Notes: generated from the letters alone by a model not told the origin. A DNA stretch of 42,119 bases from Oscillospiraceae bacterium (GCA_009780345.1 WRAG01000001.1:71267-113385), one strand, 5' to 3'; counted from the stretch's first letter, positions 32,713-42,033 are shown. Numbers and translations: made by a program.

Positions 32713-35700
32713 ATGAAACAGATTCTAGCTCTGATTTTAACTTTCATACTAATTTTCGGAACGCTTCCTATGGCGGCGTTTGGGGAAGTTGAAACATTTG
32801 AAGAACAAGAGACATTCGGAGAATTTGAAACAATTGTACCGTTATCAGGGTTTACGGTCACGTTTATGCCTAACGGCGGCTTGCCGATAGACCCGTCTGT
32901 CGCAATACGTACAACACAGCTTGACGGCACCATTGGCGCCGCCAATATGCCGCCGTCGCAAGCTGTTCTTCGTGACGGATTCATGCTGTTCCACTGGAAC
33001 ACAAATCCGGCGGGCGGCGCGGCAACGGTGTTTACAGGTGAAACGATAGTAGAACAAAACATGAGCGTTTATGCCATTTGGGGTTTGCCGGTGGAGTTTT
33101 TAGGCAATGGCGTAATCCTGCCTATGTATGACAATCCGAGCGATTCGAATGACTATTCGCCTCGTGTTGTTTTGGCAGGGGACAGCGTCGACCAAGCAAC
33201 AAGCATGACTTGGCCGAGCGATCCTGAAAGACAAGGTTTTACATTTGGCGGTTGGTGGAATATGCCAATCAACTTTCTTGAATATCCGACCAATGTGATA
33301 AGTCCCGTCGGCGCTTTGCAATATTTTAGCAACACGCCAATCATAGCAGGGGTTACACTTCACGCACGATGGATTATGAATGACGTTCATACGTTAACTT
33401 TTATTGCAAGCAGTCCGACAGGCGGAGCGTTGCAACCCTGTCAAACCGCTACTCGAAGCGGTGTAGAAGGTATAAGCATTGCTGATTCACACTACGGCCC
33501 GTTTTGGCTTAATCGCGAGCCCGATCCTACTACTCCGCAAGAAAACGGTATCCCGATTGACCGTGCTCAAACCAGCCCGTGGGCAACGCACCCAAGCGCG
33601 ACATTGCACAGTTGGAGATGGCTTCCTCACGGCGGTGGCACGCAGGCCGGAGCAGTTTTTGTAAGCTTATTAAGCCCGCCTCTGCCTCACCTTTTAACAG
33701 AAAGCGCAAATGTATACGCGAACTGGGTATACAGAGTTGCGTTTGAACCGAACGGCGGAAGTTTCGCGAACCCGGATAATCCGGCTAACCCAAGTACCAG
33801 CGCATTTATGCGCGATATTCAAACCGTGAATACAGACGGCACTCCTACCGGCGGCGGAATAGTTGCAAACGATTCAGTAACGTGGGTGACATGGCCGCTT
33901 CCTCCGAATAATATCCAACCGGTAACATTCTTTCCTACTCCTGAGCGAGCGGGCTATACATTTTACGGATGGTGGACGGCGCAAGTTAACCCGCATGACC
34001 ACCCTGACCCGACCGACCCCGGTGATGCCGCGCCCGGCGAGCAATTTTTCCCTAATTCTACTTGGGTAGATTCGTCAAGGCAAGTTTGGGCGAGATGGAT
34101 TCCGGGCGGCGAGGTAAGAGTACGGCTTTTCGTTGAAGACGGTCAATGGGTAGGCTTGACTCCTTTTCAGCAAAATACAAATCACGGTCATGCCCTAACT
34201 GTGAACTCTCCATATCAGTGGAGAGATATACCGTCAGGTTCCAGCATACGTGTTTCGGGTGGAACAAGTGTCGGTCCCGGCGCCTCAAGCGGCAATGCGC
34301 ACGGGTCGCCTGTATACCATCCCATAGGCGGTATGCCGAACGTTCCGATAAGAACCGGATATGTTTTTATGGGCTTTTGGACCGAGCCAAACGGTGGCGG
34401 TACGATATTTAACGGCGCTACCATTGTTAATTCTAATACTGACGTGTTTGCGTATTGGGTGCCTGCAATTACAATCAATCTTAATTTTCACGGCGGAACG
34501 CAGGCAAACGGAAACGCGATAACGCCGGCAAATCATGTTCGCGTTGTTCCATTAGGTTATAGTTTGAGTGAAGTGGCTCAAGCCTGGAGAAATATGAGAG
34601 GAGTCGCTGCCGCCGGAAACGCGGCGCATTTACCTCTTTATTACAGACCTAACGTTTGCACGGGTCTGCGCGAAGGTCTTGGTAATCTTTATGTTTACGG
34701 CGCCGTTCACCAAGGTGGCGTACAGGCAGGTGTGTTTAGCACCGAGCCGGGCGGCTTGGGCGAAAGATTCGGCATGAATACAGTAGTCGATGCGGTATGG
34801 ATGGCTGAACACGGCGCCACCCCTACAACTGCCACGGTTCACGCTGTATGGGCGCCGATAGTTACGTTTAACAGAAATCACAACACATTTGCCTCGGGTC
34901 ATACAAATCTCCAAATCATGCGGCAGGTAACTTGTAATCGATCATTTGCGACCAATACCATCAAAGGTCTGCGAAATCCGACTCCTCCGGTGTTGCCGCC
35001 GGCTCAGACGCCATTAAGCACGCAATGGGCAACGATTGCCAATTGGCCCCAACTTGCGTTAGATGGTCGTGTTTTCCTTGGCTGGTTCACGACGCCGGGT
35101 ACAGCGGCAGACCCAATGGCAGGCACTCGGGTTACCGAAGAATGTATTATAACTCACGACACAACGCTATACGCGCGATTTGCGTTTGGCTTGGAATTCC
35201 ATCCGAACGGCGCGCCGGCCGATATTATCGCGTCGGGAGATCAAATACGTTACGTCGCGTCGGTTCCAAGTCCTGCGCTGGGCGATGCTTGGCCGGACGA
35301 TCCCGTTTGGATCAGAAACGGCGTAAGCGTTCCGTTCCTAGGCTGGAATACGCGTCCTGACGCGGGCGGCATTCCGTATAGCCGTTATTCTCAGATTATG
35401 AACTCGAGAAGATTGTACGCTATTTGGGGAAGCGGCGTGTTTTTTGACGCAAACGGCGGTCGATTTGCTAACAACAACACAATTACCGAGATCCCATTCT
35501 TCGGAGCGCCATTAGGCGAATCATTAGCGACAGTACCAACTCCGACATTTACGACTCCTAACGGAAATTTGGAGTTTAGACACTGGAACACGCAAGAAAG
35601 CACACTTACAACTCCGGGGATAGTGGTTACGACGGCATTGACTCCCGTAGACGCGCAAACATTCTGGGCGCAATGGAATGTACCCATTACATTCAACCCC

Positions 35701-37920
35701 GGAATCGGCGAATGGCCAAGCGGTACGTCCACAGGCAACAGAATTCATCGCGCGCCATACGGCGGAAGCTTGAATCCGGACACGACAGGCTGGAGTTTGG
35801 CAGACAACGATATGCCGTCCAATCCTGCTCTTGCCAATCACACATTTATGGGCTGGCGATATAACGGGCAAGCCGCCAACGCGCCACATATGACGAGCGA
35901 GCAAGTATTGAACGCTTCGCAAGTTATGCCCCGAACATATACGGCGGTATTTTACTTAAATGTAACGTTTGATTTTGCAGGCGGCACATATCCGGAAGGA
36001 GTTCCGGCTGATCGTGCGGCTACAGACCCTTTGATTCGTCCAACGGCGCTTAACGCGGCTGTCGCTTCAAATCGGATACCTCAAATACCTAACCTTGAGC
36101 GTTCGGGCTTTGTATTTATCGGTTGGCGCTATGACAATCAAGCGGCAGGAACGCCTAATTTGCAAGCGGCTGATATTGCGGCTCGAAACGTTACCGTCCC
36201 GCTTACCTATACGGCACAATGGGGACGCGAAGTGCGCTTTAACTTGAACGGCGGAACATATCAACCCGGAATTCCCGCGAATCGTCCGTTTGGAACTGAA
36301 CTTTTAAGACGCGCGGCTCCTGACGGCGGCACTTTGACCGCATTCGGAACTATGCCCGGAAATCCGTCGCGTACAGGTTACCATTTCGTCGGCTGGCAAA
36401 GAGTTACACCGCCGATTTACCCGTCGGTTATTGAAACACCCGAAGAAGTAGGAACCACAGCTCGCGTCACATATGGCGGTTATGAATATATTGCCGTATG
36501 GCATCCTGTCATAACCTTCAACTTAAACGGCGGAAATTATCAGCCCGGAGTTCCGGCAAATCGTCCGAGCGGAACTGAAAACGTAACGCGTATCGTGCCG
36601 ACAGACGGAATGTTGTATACAACTCCTGCGCCAAACAATATGCCGGGCAATCCGGAACGCACAGGACTGGTATTCGCAGGTTGGCGAAACGCCGCCGGCG
36701 ACATTATACAACCGAACGACGTTGCAAACACAGTTCGAACCGTAACCGCAACCTATGTCGCGGTATGGAATCCGGTCATCACGGCGCCGGTAAACAACGC
36801 GCTATCACGGAATATAAGGCAGCCGATTAACGGAACAGGACTTCCGGGCGAAGTCATATATGTTGAAATTCTTGATGAAAATGACGATGTCATAATAAGC
36901 GGAAACACATCGGTTGCCGCTAACGGAACGTGGGTCTTTACGACGGGTATTGATATTATCACTCCAAATCCATATTTGCCATTCAGATTTACCGCAAGAG
37001 CAAGACATGAACATGGGCTTGGTATGATTAGCGATTGGTCAAATGAAGGCAGTTTCTTGCTGAAATCCGCAATCGCTGATCCTACATTCGACGACGAGTT
37101 TGTCGGAACCGAAAGTGATCCGGCGATTGTTGACGAAATAAGGCCGACTATTACCGGAGAAGGCGAGCCCGGCGCGACGGTTACACTCAGAATCTATAAC
37201 GGAGGCAACACGCTTGTAGGCGAATGGGAAATCGACGTTGCGACCGACGGAACATGGAGCTTCACGCCTGATGTTGATCTTGAAGGAAACAAAGACTACA
37301 GAGTCACTATTTCTCAAGAAGACCAGCATGGAAATTACAGCAATGATGTTGACACTTGGATAAGAATTGATACCAGAATCTACAGAAGAATTTCAGGCTT
37401 TGTACTTTATGACGGATGGAGTTTGTATAACCAAGTGCCTACAGCAACGGTAAGACTTTACAACGCGGCTGATAGCACATTTGTGGCTCAAACTACAGCT
37501 TCTGTATTTGTAAATTATGGCTACTTCGAGTTTGTCAGCGTTGATTCAGCGCTAACTTATTACATGGTAATTCATAAGCAAAACCATACCGGCGTAATTG
37601 TGCAAAACATCACTTTTGATCTTGCCGCGTATAATATTTCCGGAAATCCGGACGATATTGGCAATATAGATTATACGAATGAAGCCGGAACAAGATTTTT
37701 ATTGTTCGCCGGCAACATGGACGCGATAAATGACGGTGAAATCAACACACTTGACTGGTCGTTGTTGGTAAATTCGATGTTCCAGACTCATGCTCAAGCT
37801 TTAGAACAAGATTTGAACGATGACGGTCAGATTAACGTTTTGGACCAATCGTTGTTGCTTAACAACTTCTTACAAATAAACAGAGTTGTTCAGCACAACG
37901 CTTTAACTTTAGTGCCTTAA
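32713..37920 (+). CDS. Giant secreted protein: InlB-type repeats, Ig-like domains and dockerin
   Basis: A 1735-residue protein. Signal peptide MKQILALILTFILIFGTLPM, then AAFG. From about 40 to 1350 it has about 13 diverged InlB B-type (Listeria-Bacteroides) repeats, each a VTF-x-NGG strand, a GY-x-F-x-GW turn and a VYAIW-type strand. Repeats 10-13 are closest to each other (NGGTYQPGIPANRP, NGGNYQPGVPANRP). Two Ig-like domains follow (about 1353-1555, TGEGEPGATVTLRIYNGG), then a transthyretin-like domain (RRISGFVLYDG) and a type I dockerin at about 1670-1725 with two calcium loops (DAINDGEINTLD and DLNDDGQINVLD). No SLH or sortase motif is seen, so surface attachment may use a cohesin partner. 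InlB repeats act in adhesion. ATG 32713 has AGAAGGGTG upstream. Confidence 0.92.
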   Translation: MKQILALILTFILIFGTLPMAAFGEVETFEEQETFGEFETIVPLSGFTVTFMPNGGLPIDPSVAIRTTQLDGTIGAANMPPSQAVLRDGFMLFHWNTNPAGGAATVFTGETIVEQNMSVYAIWGLPVEFLGNGVILPMYDNPSDSNDYSPRVVLAGDSVDQATSMTWPSDPERQGFTFGGWWNMPINFLEYPTNVISPVGALQYFSNTPIIAGVTLHARWIMNDVHTLTFIASSPTGGALQPCQTATRSGVEGISIADSHYGPFWLNREPDPTTPQENGIPIDRAQTSPWATHPSATLHSWRWLPHGGGTQAGAVFVSLLSPPLPHLLTESANVYANWVYRVAFEPNGGSFANPDNPANPSTSAFMRDIQTVNTDGTPTGGGIVANDSVTWVTWPLPPNNIQPVTFFPTPERAGYTFYGWWTAQVNPHDHPDPTDPGDAAPGEQFFPNSTWVDSSRQVWARWIPGGEVRVRLFVEDGQWVGLTPFQQNTNHGHALTVNSPYQWRDIPSGSSIRVSGGTSVGPGASSGNAHGSPVYHPIGGMPNVPIRTGYVFMGFWTEPNGGGTIFNGATIVNSNTDVFAYWVPAITINLNFHGGTQANGNAITPANHVRVVPLGYSLSEVAQAWRNMRGVAAAGNAAHLPLYYRPNVCTGLREGLGNLYVYGAVHQGGVQAGVFSTEPGGLGERFGMNTVVDAVWMAEHGATPTTATVHAVWAPIVTFNRNHNTFASGHTNLQIMRQVTCNRSFATNTIKGLRNPTPPVLPPAQTPLSTQWATIANWPQLALDGRVFLGWFTTPGTAADPMAGTRVTEECIITHDTTLYARFAFGLEFHPNGAPADIIASGDQIRYVASVPSPALGDAWPDDPVWIRNGVSVPFLGWNTRPDAGGIPYSRYSQIMNSRRLYAIWGSGVFFDANGGRFANNNTITEIPFFGAPLGESLATVPTPTFTTPNGNLEFRHWNTQESTLTTPGIVVTTALTPVDAQTFWAQWNVPITFNPGIGEWPSGTSTGNRIHRAPYGGSLNPDTTGWSLADNDMPSNPALANHTFMGWRYNGQAANAPHMTSEQVLNASQVMPRTYTAVFYLNVTFDFAGGTYPEGVPADRAATDPLIRPTALNAAVASNRIPQIPNLERSGFVFIGWRYDNQAAGTPNLQAADIAARNVTVPLTYTAQWGREVRFNLNGGTYQPGIPANRPFGTELLRRAAPDGGTLTAFGTMPGNPSRTGYHFVGWQRVTPPIYPSVIETPEEVGTTARVTYGGYEYIAVWHPVITFNLNGGNYQPGVPANRPSGTENVTRIVPTDGMLYTTPAPNNMPGNPERTGLVFAGWRNAAGDIIQPNDVANTVRTVTATYVAVWNPVITAPVNNALSRNIRQPINGTGLPGEVIYVEILDENDDVIISGNTSVAANGTWVFTTGIDIITPNPYLPFRFTARARHEHGLGMISDWSNEGSFLLKSAIADPTFDDEFVGTESDPAIVDEIRPTITGEGEPGATVTLRIYNGGNTLVGEWEIDVATDGTWSFTPDVDLEGNKDYRVTISQEDQHGNYSNDVDTWIRIDTRIYRRISGFVLYDGWSLYNQVPTATVRLYNAADSTFVAQTTASVFVNYGYFEFVSVDSALTYYMVIHKQNHTGVIVQNITFDLAAYNISGNPDDIGNIDYTNEAGTRFLLFAGNMDAINDGEINTLDWSLLVNSMFQTHAQALEQDLNDDGQINVLDQSLLLNNFLQINRVVQHNALTLVP

Positions 37921-37933
37921 ATCAGATCTACGA

Positions 37934-37973
37934 ACAAAAAAGCAGTCGATGAATTCATCGACTGCTTTTTTGT
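37934..37973. terminator. Long bidirectional terminator
   Basis: AAAAAAGCAGTCGATGAA followed at once by its complement TTCATCGACTGCTTTTTT. It lies 14 bp after the giant gene and 9 bp before the end of the minus-strand DUF378 gene. Confidence 0.9.
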
Positions 37974-37981
37974 TGGAATTT

Positions 37982-38203
37982 TTAATCTCTATTATGATTA
38001 TGATTCGCATGTGACGGCACTCTGTCCCTAAACAGCAACGTAATCGCCCAAAGTCCCGCCAATCCGACTATGGTGAAAATAATACGGCTTAACATTCCGT
38101 GCGTCCCTCCGAAAATCGCGCCGACTATATCAACCCCGAAAAGCCCTATACTTCCCCAGTTTATCGCACCTATAATAACCAATATTAAAGCTAACTTATC
38201 CAT
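37982..38203 (-). CDS. DUF378 family membrane protein
   Basis: Seventy-three residues with two hydrophobic helices. The family signature is LALILVIIGAINWGSIGLFG and DIVGAIFGG, followed by the second helix IIFTIVGLAGLWAITLLF and a His/Asn-rich tail. DUF378 proteins are widespread in Firmicutes; the function is unknown. AAAGGAG precedes ATG 38203. Confidence 0.9.
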   Translation of the reverse strand: MDKLALILVIIGAINWGSIGLFGVDIVGAIFGGTHGMLSRIIFTIVGLAGLWAITLLFRDRVPSHANHNHNRD

Positions 38204-38307
38204 ATTAAATGCTCCTTTTTAAAAAATAAATAAATTTTCAGTTATAGTATGTTTAAAAAACCGAAAAATTATTCAAACTTCAAAAAAGGAGCAAATATTT
38301 GATAAAT

Positions 38308-38793
38308 TTATAATTTTCGAATCTTAATAATGTAAATCACAAGCGCAATAATAAGCCATAACCCAATCCCCATCATAATTCCCCAAATCATGTTTCGAGG
38401 AAATTGAGTCGTAAACACGTGAGGAAGTCCCATACGAACAAACAATAATCTTATCGGCGCGAAAAAGCTTATAAGAAGCGCAACCGCCGCAATTGCCCAC
38501 GAAAATATTGCATAATTAAAGAATCGCGGCTTAGCTCTGCCGCCTTTAATCCAAAGATAAACCAAAACTCCGCCGCCAAGCGCGAACACGCCCGCGACAA
38601 TCCGCATAATCAAATTCATATGAAGCAAAAGCCCCATTGTGTGATAACCGTTAATGATAAACTGCAACACAATAACCGAGACAAACGCCCATGTCATATT
38701 GATCATGTACCAGTTTGTCAAACGATTTTTCGCCGCCTGTCGTTCACGATTCCGTTCTTGCTTGTTTTTGATTTCTTCAAGATTTTTTGCCAT
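38308..38793 (-). CDS. Four-helix membrane protein of unknown function
   Basis: A 161-residue protein starting at ATG 38793 (MAKNLEEIKNKQERNRERQA), where GGAGGG lies 8 bp upstream. An ORF start at 38844 overlaps the promoter of antisense RNA B and is unlikely. It has a charged cytosolic N-terminus and four predicted helices: WAFVSVIVLQFII, IVAGVFALGGGVLVYLWI, AIFSWAIAAVALLISFFAP and IWGIMMGIGLWLIIALVIYII. No family recognised. It could pair functionally with the neighbouring DUF378 protein, but there is no evidence beyond position. Confidence 0.7.
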   Translation of the reverse strand: MAKNLEEIKNKQERNRERQAAKNRLTNWYMINMTWAFVSVIVLQFIINGYHTMGLLLHMNLIMRIVAGVFALGGGVLVYLWIKGGRAKPRFFNYAIFSWAIAAVALLISFFAPIRLLFVRMGLPHVFTTQFPRNMIWGIMMGIGLWLIIALVIYIIKIRKL

Positions 38794-38826
38794 TTTTATT
38801 CCCTCCATTTTAAATTTTAAAAAGTA

Positions 38827-38855
38827 TTGACAATTTAAAAACAATATGATATAAT
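38827..38855 (+). promoter_or_regulatory. Promoter of antisense RNA B
   Basis: TTGACA (38827-38832), 17-bp spacer, TATAAT (38850-38855): perfect consensus. The RNA would start within or just after the inverted repeat GTTTCGGAAGCGGT. Confidence 0.88.
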
Positions 38856-38861
38856 GTTTCG

Positions 38862-38945
38862 GAAGCGGTCAGTCGGATGGTCGCTCTCACTAATAAGTGT
38901 ATCTTGTTGAAAGCGCCGTCCTTACCGTAGGGCGGTGTTATTTTA
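38862..38945 (+). ncRNA. Candidate antisense antitoxin RNA B
   Basis: About 84 nt from the strong promoter to a terminator hairpin, CGCCGTCC (38914-38921), loop TTACCGTA, GGGCGGTG (38930-38937), followed by TTATTTT. Its 3' end overlaps the stop codon of the opposing small gene. Its 5' GGAAGCGG can pair with CCGCTT just before the toxin ATG. Confidence 0.55.
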
Positions 38946-39000
38946 TGTCCGGAGTTCTAATCAGGTATAGCATAATAAGTATAACTATTATGTATTCCAT
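38938..39000 (-). CDS. Putative type I toxin-like hydrophobic peptide B
   Basis: Twenty residues: MEY, a hydrophobic run (IIVILIMLYLI), then a polar end (RTPDIK). AAAGGAG lies 6 bp before the ATG at 39000. The six bases before the ATG (CCGCTT) are complementary to AAGCGG at the mRNA's own 5' end, which would hide the start. Size, single helix and antisense RNA parallel locus A. There is no sequence identity to named toxins that I can assert. A possible weak promoter (TTTAGT, then TAAAAT 17 bp later) lies near 39049-39077 on the minus strand. Confidence 0.55.
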   Translation of the reverse strand: MEYIIVILIMLYLIRTPDIK

Positions 39001-39067
39001 AAGCGGCTCCTTTCCGTGATGCAACCCAAACCGCTTCCGAAACATTTTACCATATTATTAATTTATA

Positions 39068-39808
39068 CTAAAGTTCATTATTCTCATACATAATTATCGC
39101 CAACACCGCCGGCCCGACGGTTTCGGTGCGCAAAATCCGCTCTCCAAGCCCGATTAACTTAATTCCGCTTAACTCCGCAAGCTTCGCTTCGCTTTCGTCA
39201 AATCCGCCTTCCGGACCGACTAAAAATCCAATATTTCCATAATTCCTAATATTCGACAAAGTATCCCGCAAATCCTTTTTTCCACCTAAAATTTCATACG
39301 GCATAATCGCTAAATCAAGCGCGCCCATCTTTGCGGCGGCAATTTCAAACGCAATCGGCAAGTGAACAACCGGCACAATCCCGCGTCCGCACTGCTTCGC
39401 CGCCTCAAGGGCAACCTTTTGCCATCGCGCTGTTTTCGCCGCTTTGTCTTTCGCGGTCTCAAGCTTAACCACAGTATATTTCGTAATCACCGGATAAATT
39501 TCACAAATCCCAAGCTCGGTACATTTTTGAATAATCGTCTCCATCTTCCCCGACTTCGGAATCCCTTGAAACAGAACCGTCCGAATGTTCGGCTCGCTCG
39601 TGCATTGCAAAACCTCGTCAATCCCGGCGACACACTCGGATTTATCAACCATTTCAAGAGTGCAGCGATACTCGCCGCCCATTCCGTCGAAAACGATAAT
39701 TTGATCGCCGCGCTTTAGCCGAAGCACGCGGCTTATATGCCCCGCATCCTCGTATATATGAATTTTATCGCCATTAATATCATTCGGCTTTACAAAAAAT
39801 TTATGCAA
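39068..39808 (-). CDS. rsmE: 16S rRNA (uracil-1498-N3)-methyltransferase
   Basis: A 246-residue SPOUT-class methyltransferase that methylates U1498 in the decoding centre. Visible: N-terminal PUA-like part (HISRVLRLKRGDQIIVFDG), QGIPKSGKMETIIQKCTELGI, QCGRGIVP, the knot region GFLVGPEGGFDESE and the C-terminal LGERILRTETVGPAVLAIIMYE. The start is TTG 39808 behind GAGGTGAG. It belongs to a minus-strand group with prmA, its frequent neighbour in Firmicutes, but a secreted protein gene lies between them. Confidence 0.96.
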   Translation of the reverse strand: MHKFFVKPNDINGDKIHIYEDAGHISRVLRLKRGDQIIVFDGMGGEYRCTLEMVDKSECVAGIDEVLQCTSEPNIRTVLFQGIPKSGKMETIIQKCTELGICEIYPVITKYTVVKLETAKDKAAKTARWQKVALEAAKQCGRGIVPVVHLPIAFEIAAAKMGALDLAIMPYEILGGKKDLRDTLSNIRNYGNIGFLVGPEGGFDESEAKLAELSGIKLIGLGERILRTETVGPAVLAIIMYENNEL

Positions 39809-39822
39809 ATTAACTCACCTCG

Positions 39823-40824
39823 TCATACCATATAAGCGCTAAATGACCTGTTAAAATATCCTGCATCATCATACCATTTAAAATACAAGCGAATTGTGCG
39901 GTCGTATTCATTCCAAGTATATCTCGCGCCGTTAATCGAATACCGCGATAAGTGGTTAGTCGGATGGTAGCCCAAACTTTCGATTGCAATCAATGTGCGC
40001 CCGCCTATATTGTAGCTGGGTATATCAAAATACCAGAGACCCAACATTGGATGATGATAATAGGCAAGCCTAACTCGTATATCGGTAAACAAAACTTCGC
40101 CGACAACCTTGTCAGGAGCGTTGCGTTCAATCGATTGATGTTCTTCCGCAAATACTCTGTTTGGGATGAGTGAAAGCAAACGCTCTTCTTCGCTCCATTC
40201 GCCTGTAAACCCAAAACCGTCCTCGAACAAATCTTCGGCAACTATAAAAGTCCGTCCCATAATGTTGTACGACTGAATCGGACGTCCATTTACAAATGCC
40301 AATATATCTGTAGAATATACAGTAGGATTGATCGGCATAAACCGCCGATGAAAAAAACGTTCTAAAGTAGACGCAGGATGACCGAATACTACAGTATCAC
40401 TCGGCAAACGCAAAGGTATATGTTCGATACTTCTACTCGGCACGTCTGACCTGCCCCCCCAAATATATACCGGCCGAGTTCTTAGGGATATAACCGCTTG
40501 AGGATTATGAATTGTCAGCGACATCAAATTCATGCCATAGGGAATCGCGCCCGCGTCAATTTTTGCAATACTTGCGGGAAAATTTAATGAAGTTAGAGTT
40601 TCCGCAACGCTCCTGAAAACATATCCTTCAATCTTCGTCACCGGATATCCGTTTATTTCCGCGGGAATATCAACCGCGCCGCCTGACCCGATATATCCTG
40701 TAATCGTAATCGTTCCATCAAAAATTCGATACTCAAAATCGCCTGCGGGCGAACCCGCAGCCGCCGACAAAATCAAGCCCGTCATAAAAACTATTACCAA
40801 CATTACGCAAACGAACCTTTTCAT
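39823..40824 (-). CDS. Secreted protein with leucine-rich-repeat and copper-amine-oxidase-N-like parts
   Basis: A 333-residue protein with a signal peptide (MKRFVCVMLVIVFMTGLILS, then AAAG). Residues about 29-150 hold BspA-type leucine-rich repeat units (FEYRIFDGTITITGYIGSGG, VDIPAEINGYPVTKIEGYVF, LTSLNFPASIAKIDAGAI). Residues about 180-320 contain beta-strand units resembling stalk domains of the copper amine oxidase N-like family (PIQSYNIMGRTFIVAEDLFEDGF, YNIGGRTLIAIESLGYH, YTWNEYDRTIRLYF). No catalytic residues are apparent. AAGGAGG precedes ATG 40824. It sits between prmA and rsmE with gaps of 19 and 14 bp, so it is probably co-transcribed with them. Confidence 0.75.
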   Translation of the reverse strand: MKRFVCVMLVIVFMTGLILSAAAGSPAGDFEYRIFDGTITITGYIGSGGAVDIPAEINGYPVTKIEGYVFRSVAETLTSLNFPASIAKIDAGAIPYGMNLMSLTIHNPQAVISLRTRPVYIWGGRSDVPSRSIEHIPLRLPSDTVVFGHPASTLERFFHRRFMPINPTVYSTDILAFVNGRPIQSYNIMGRTFIVAEDLFEDGFGFTGEWSEEERLLSLIPNRVFAEEHQSIERNAPDKVVGEVLFTDIRVRLAYYHHPMLGLWYFDIPSYNIGGRTLIAIESLGYHPTNHLSRYSINGARYTWNEYDRTIRLYFKWYDDAGYFNRSFSAYMV

Positions 40825-40843
40825 AAATTTCCCTCCTTAATTA

Positions 40844-41743
40844 CTAATCACAAACCAAAACCGCCCACTCGCCGTCGATTTCGACACTTTTTATCGTGAA
40901 CCCGCTCGCCTCAAGCGCGGATTTCACCTCGTCAAGCCTGTCAATTATAATCCCGCCCGCGATAAACACGCCGTTTTCGGCAATCAAATCTCTCGCTTTC
41001 CCCGCGATTTTTATAATAATATCCGCCACGATATTCGCGACGACAATATCGTATTTTCCATCGATAAAGCCATCGCTCAAAACGTCGCCCGCAAACGCTT
41101 GATACCGCTCGCTTGAAATTCCGTTTTTATCGGCGTTTTCCCGCGCGGTCTCGGCGGATTGCGGGTCAATATCAACCGCAACGGCGGATTTCGCGCCTAA
41201 CAAACACGCAATCACCGACAAAATCCCGCTTCCGCAGCCCAAATCGAGAACAGTCGTATCAGCGGTCACAAAACGCTCCAACTGCTGTATACACAAGCGC
41301 GTCGTCTCGTGCGAACCCGTGCCGAAACTCATCCCCGGATTGATGTAAAACACGGTTCTGCCCGTATCCGTCGGCGCAACTTCCCACTCGGGGCAAATAA
41401 TAATCTTCTCGCCCACGAAAATCGGCTTAAAATATTGCTTCCAACTGTTCGCCCAATCTTCGTGGTTAATGGTTTCGGTTGTGAAGTTTACATCAAATCC
41501 GAATTCAATTTGCTTGATTTCCTCGATTTTCTCCGCCTCATTTTGCGCAACGTAAACACAAACCGCAGGTTCCGCTCCGCCCAACGCGAAATCCTCATCC
41601 GGCGGAAGCTCCCCGTCATTCAGTGGAACGCCAAAATCCGCGCCGACAACCTCAAATTCGGCAATATCCGCGCCACAAAGCCTGTCGCATAAAGCGTCAA
41701 GCCTGTCGCCGGTTGTGGAAATCATAAGTTTGATGTAGTTCAT
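40844..41743 (-). CDS. prmA: Ribosomal protein L11 methyltransferase
   Basis: A 299-residue SAM-dependent enzyme that methylates ribosomal protein L11. The N-terminal substrate-binding domain precedes the Rossmann domain with WANSWKQYFKP, PGMSFGTGSHETTRLCIQ, motif I VLDLGCGSGILSVIA, AVDIDPQSAETARENADKNG and the catalytic-site VVANIVADIII. I use ATG 41743 (MNYIKLMISTTGDR), with AAGGAG 7 bp upstream; a start at 41791 would add residues from the repeat region. It is the first gene of the prmA-LRR-rsmE group. Upstream is repeat region R5. Confidence 0.95.
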   Translation of the reverse strand: MNYIKLMISTTGDRLDALCDRLCGADIAEFEVVGADFGVPLNDGELPPDEDFALGGAEPAVCVYVAQNEAEKIEEIKQIEFGFDVNFTTETINHEDWANSWKQYFKPIFVGEKIIICPEWEVAPTDTGRTVFYINPGMSFGTGSHETTRLCIQQLERFVTADTTVLDLGCGSGILSVIACLLGAKSAVAVDIDPQSAETARENADKNGISSERYQAFAGDVLSDGFIDGKYDIVVANIVADIIIKIAGKARDLIAENGVFIAGGIIIDRLDEVKSALEASGFTIKSVEIDGEWAVLVCD

Positions 41744-41872
41744 ACAAAAACTCCTTTTTCGCGCCCAACGGGCGCAGGTTTTTGCCGCCACGGCGGCAGG
41801 CTTTTAGGGCGTTGCCCTAAAAACCATTATTCAGAGCGAGGCTCTGTAGCATTGCGCGGTCGCGCGCGGCGA

Positions 41873-41892
41873 GTCAAGGACCAGTCCTTGAC
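41873..41892 (+). repeat. Module A palindrome, copy 5
   Basis: GTCAAGGACCAGTCCTTGAC, outer pairs GTC/GAC, followed by AATCCAGC and AAACTTTTG-cgcgc-CAAAAGTTT (41901-41923). Confidence 0.85.
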
Positions 41893-42033
41893 AATCCAGC
41901 AAACTTTTGCGCGCCAAAAGTTTGATCAAAACCGGTCGCCCGGCGTTGTCGCAAAACGCTTGCGCTGCGCAACGAATCGGCGACGGTGAGTTCAAACAAC
42001 TCGCCCCTATCCAAACGACATCTCGCGCTTTTA

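Larger units (their letters stand above)
38856..39046. repeat. Inverted repeats bounding toxin-like locus B
   Basis: GTTTCGGAAGCGGT at 38856-38869 and its complement at about 39031-39045. Each copy lies directly after a -10 box pointing inward, so both convergent RNAs start with the same sequence. Confidence 0.72.
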
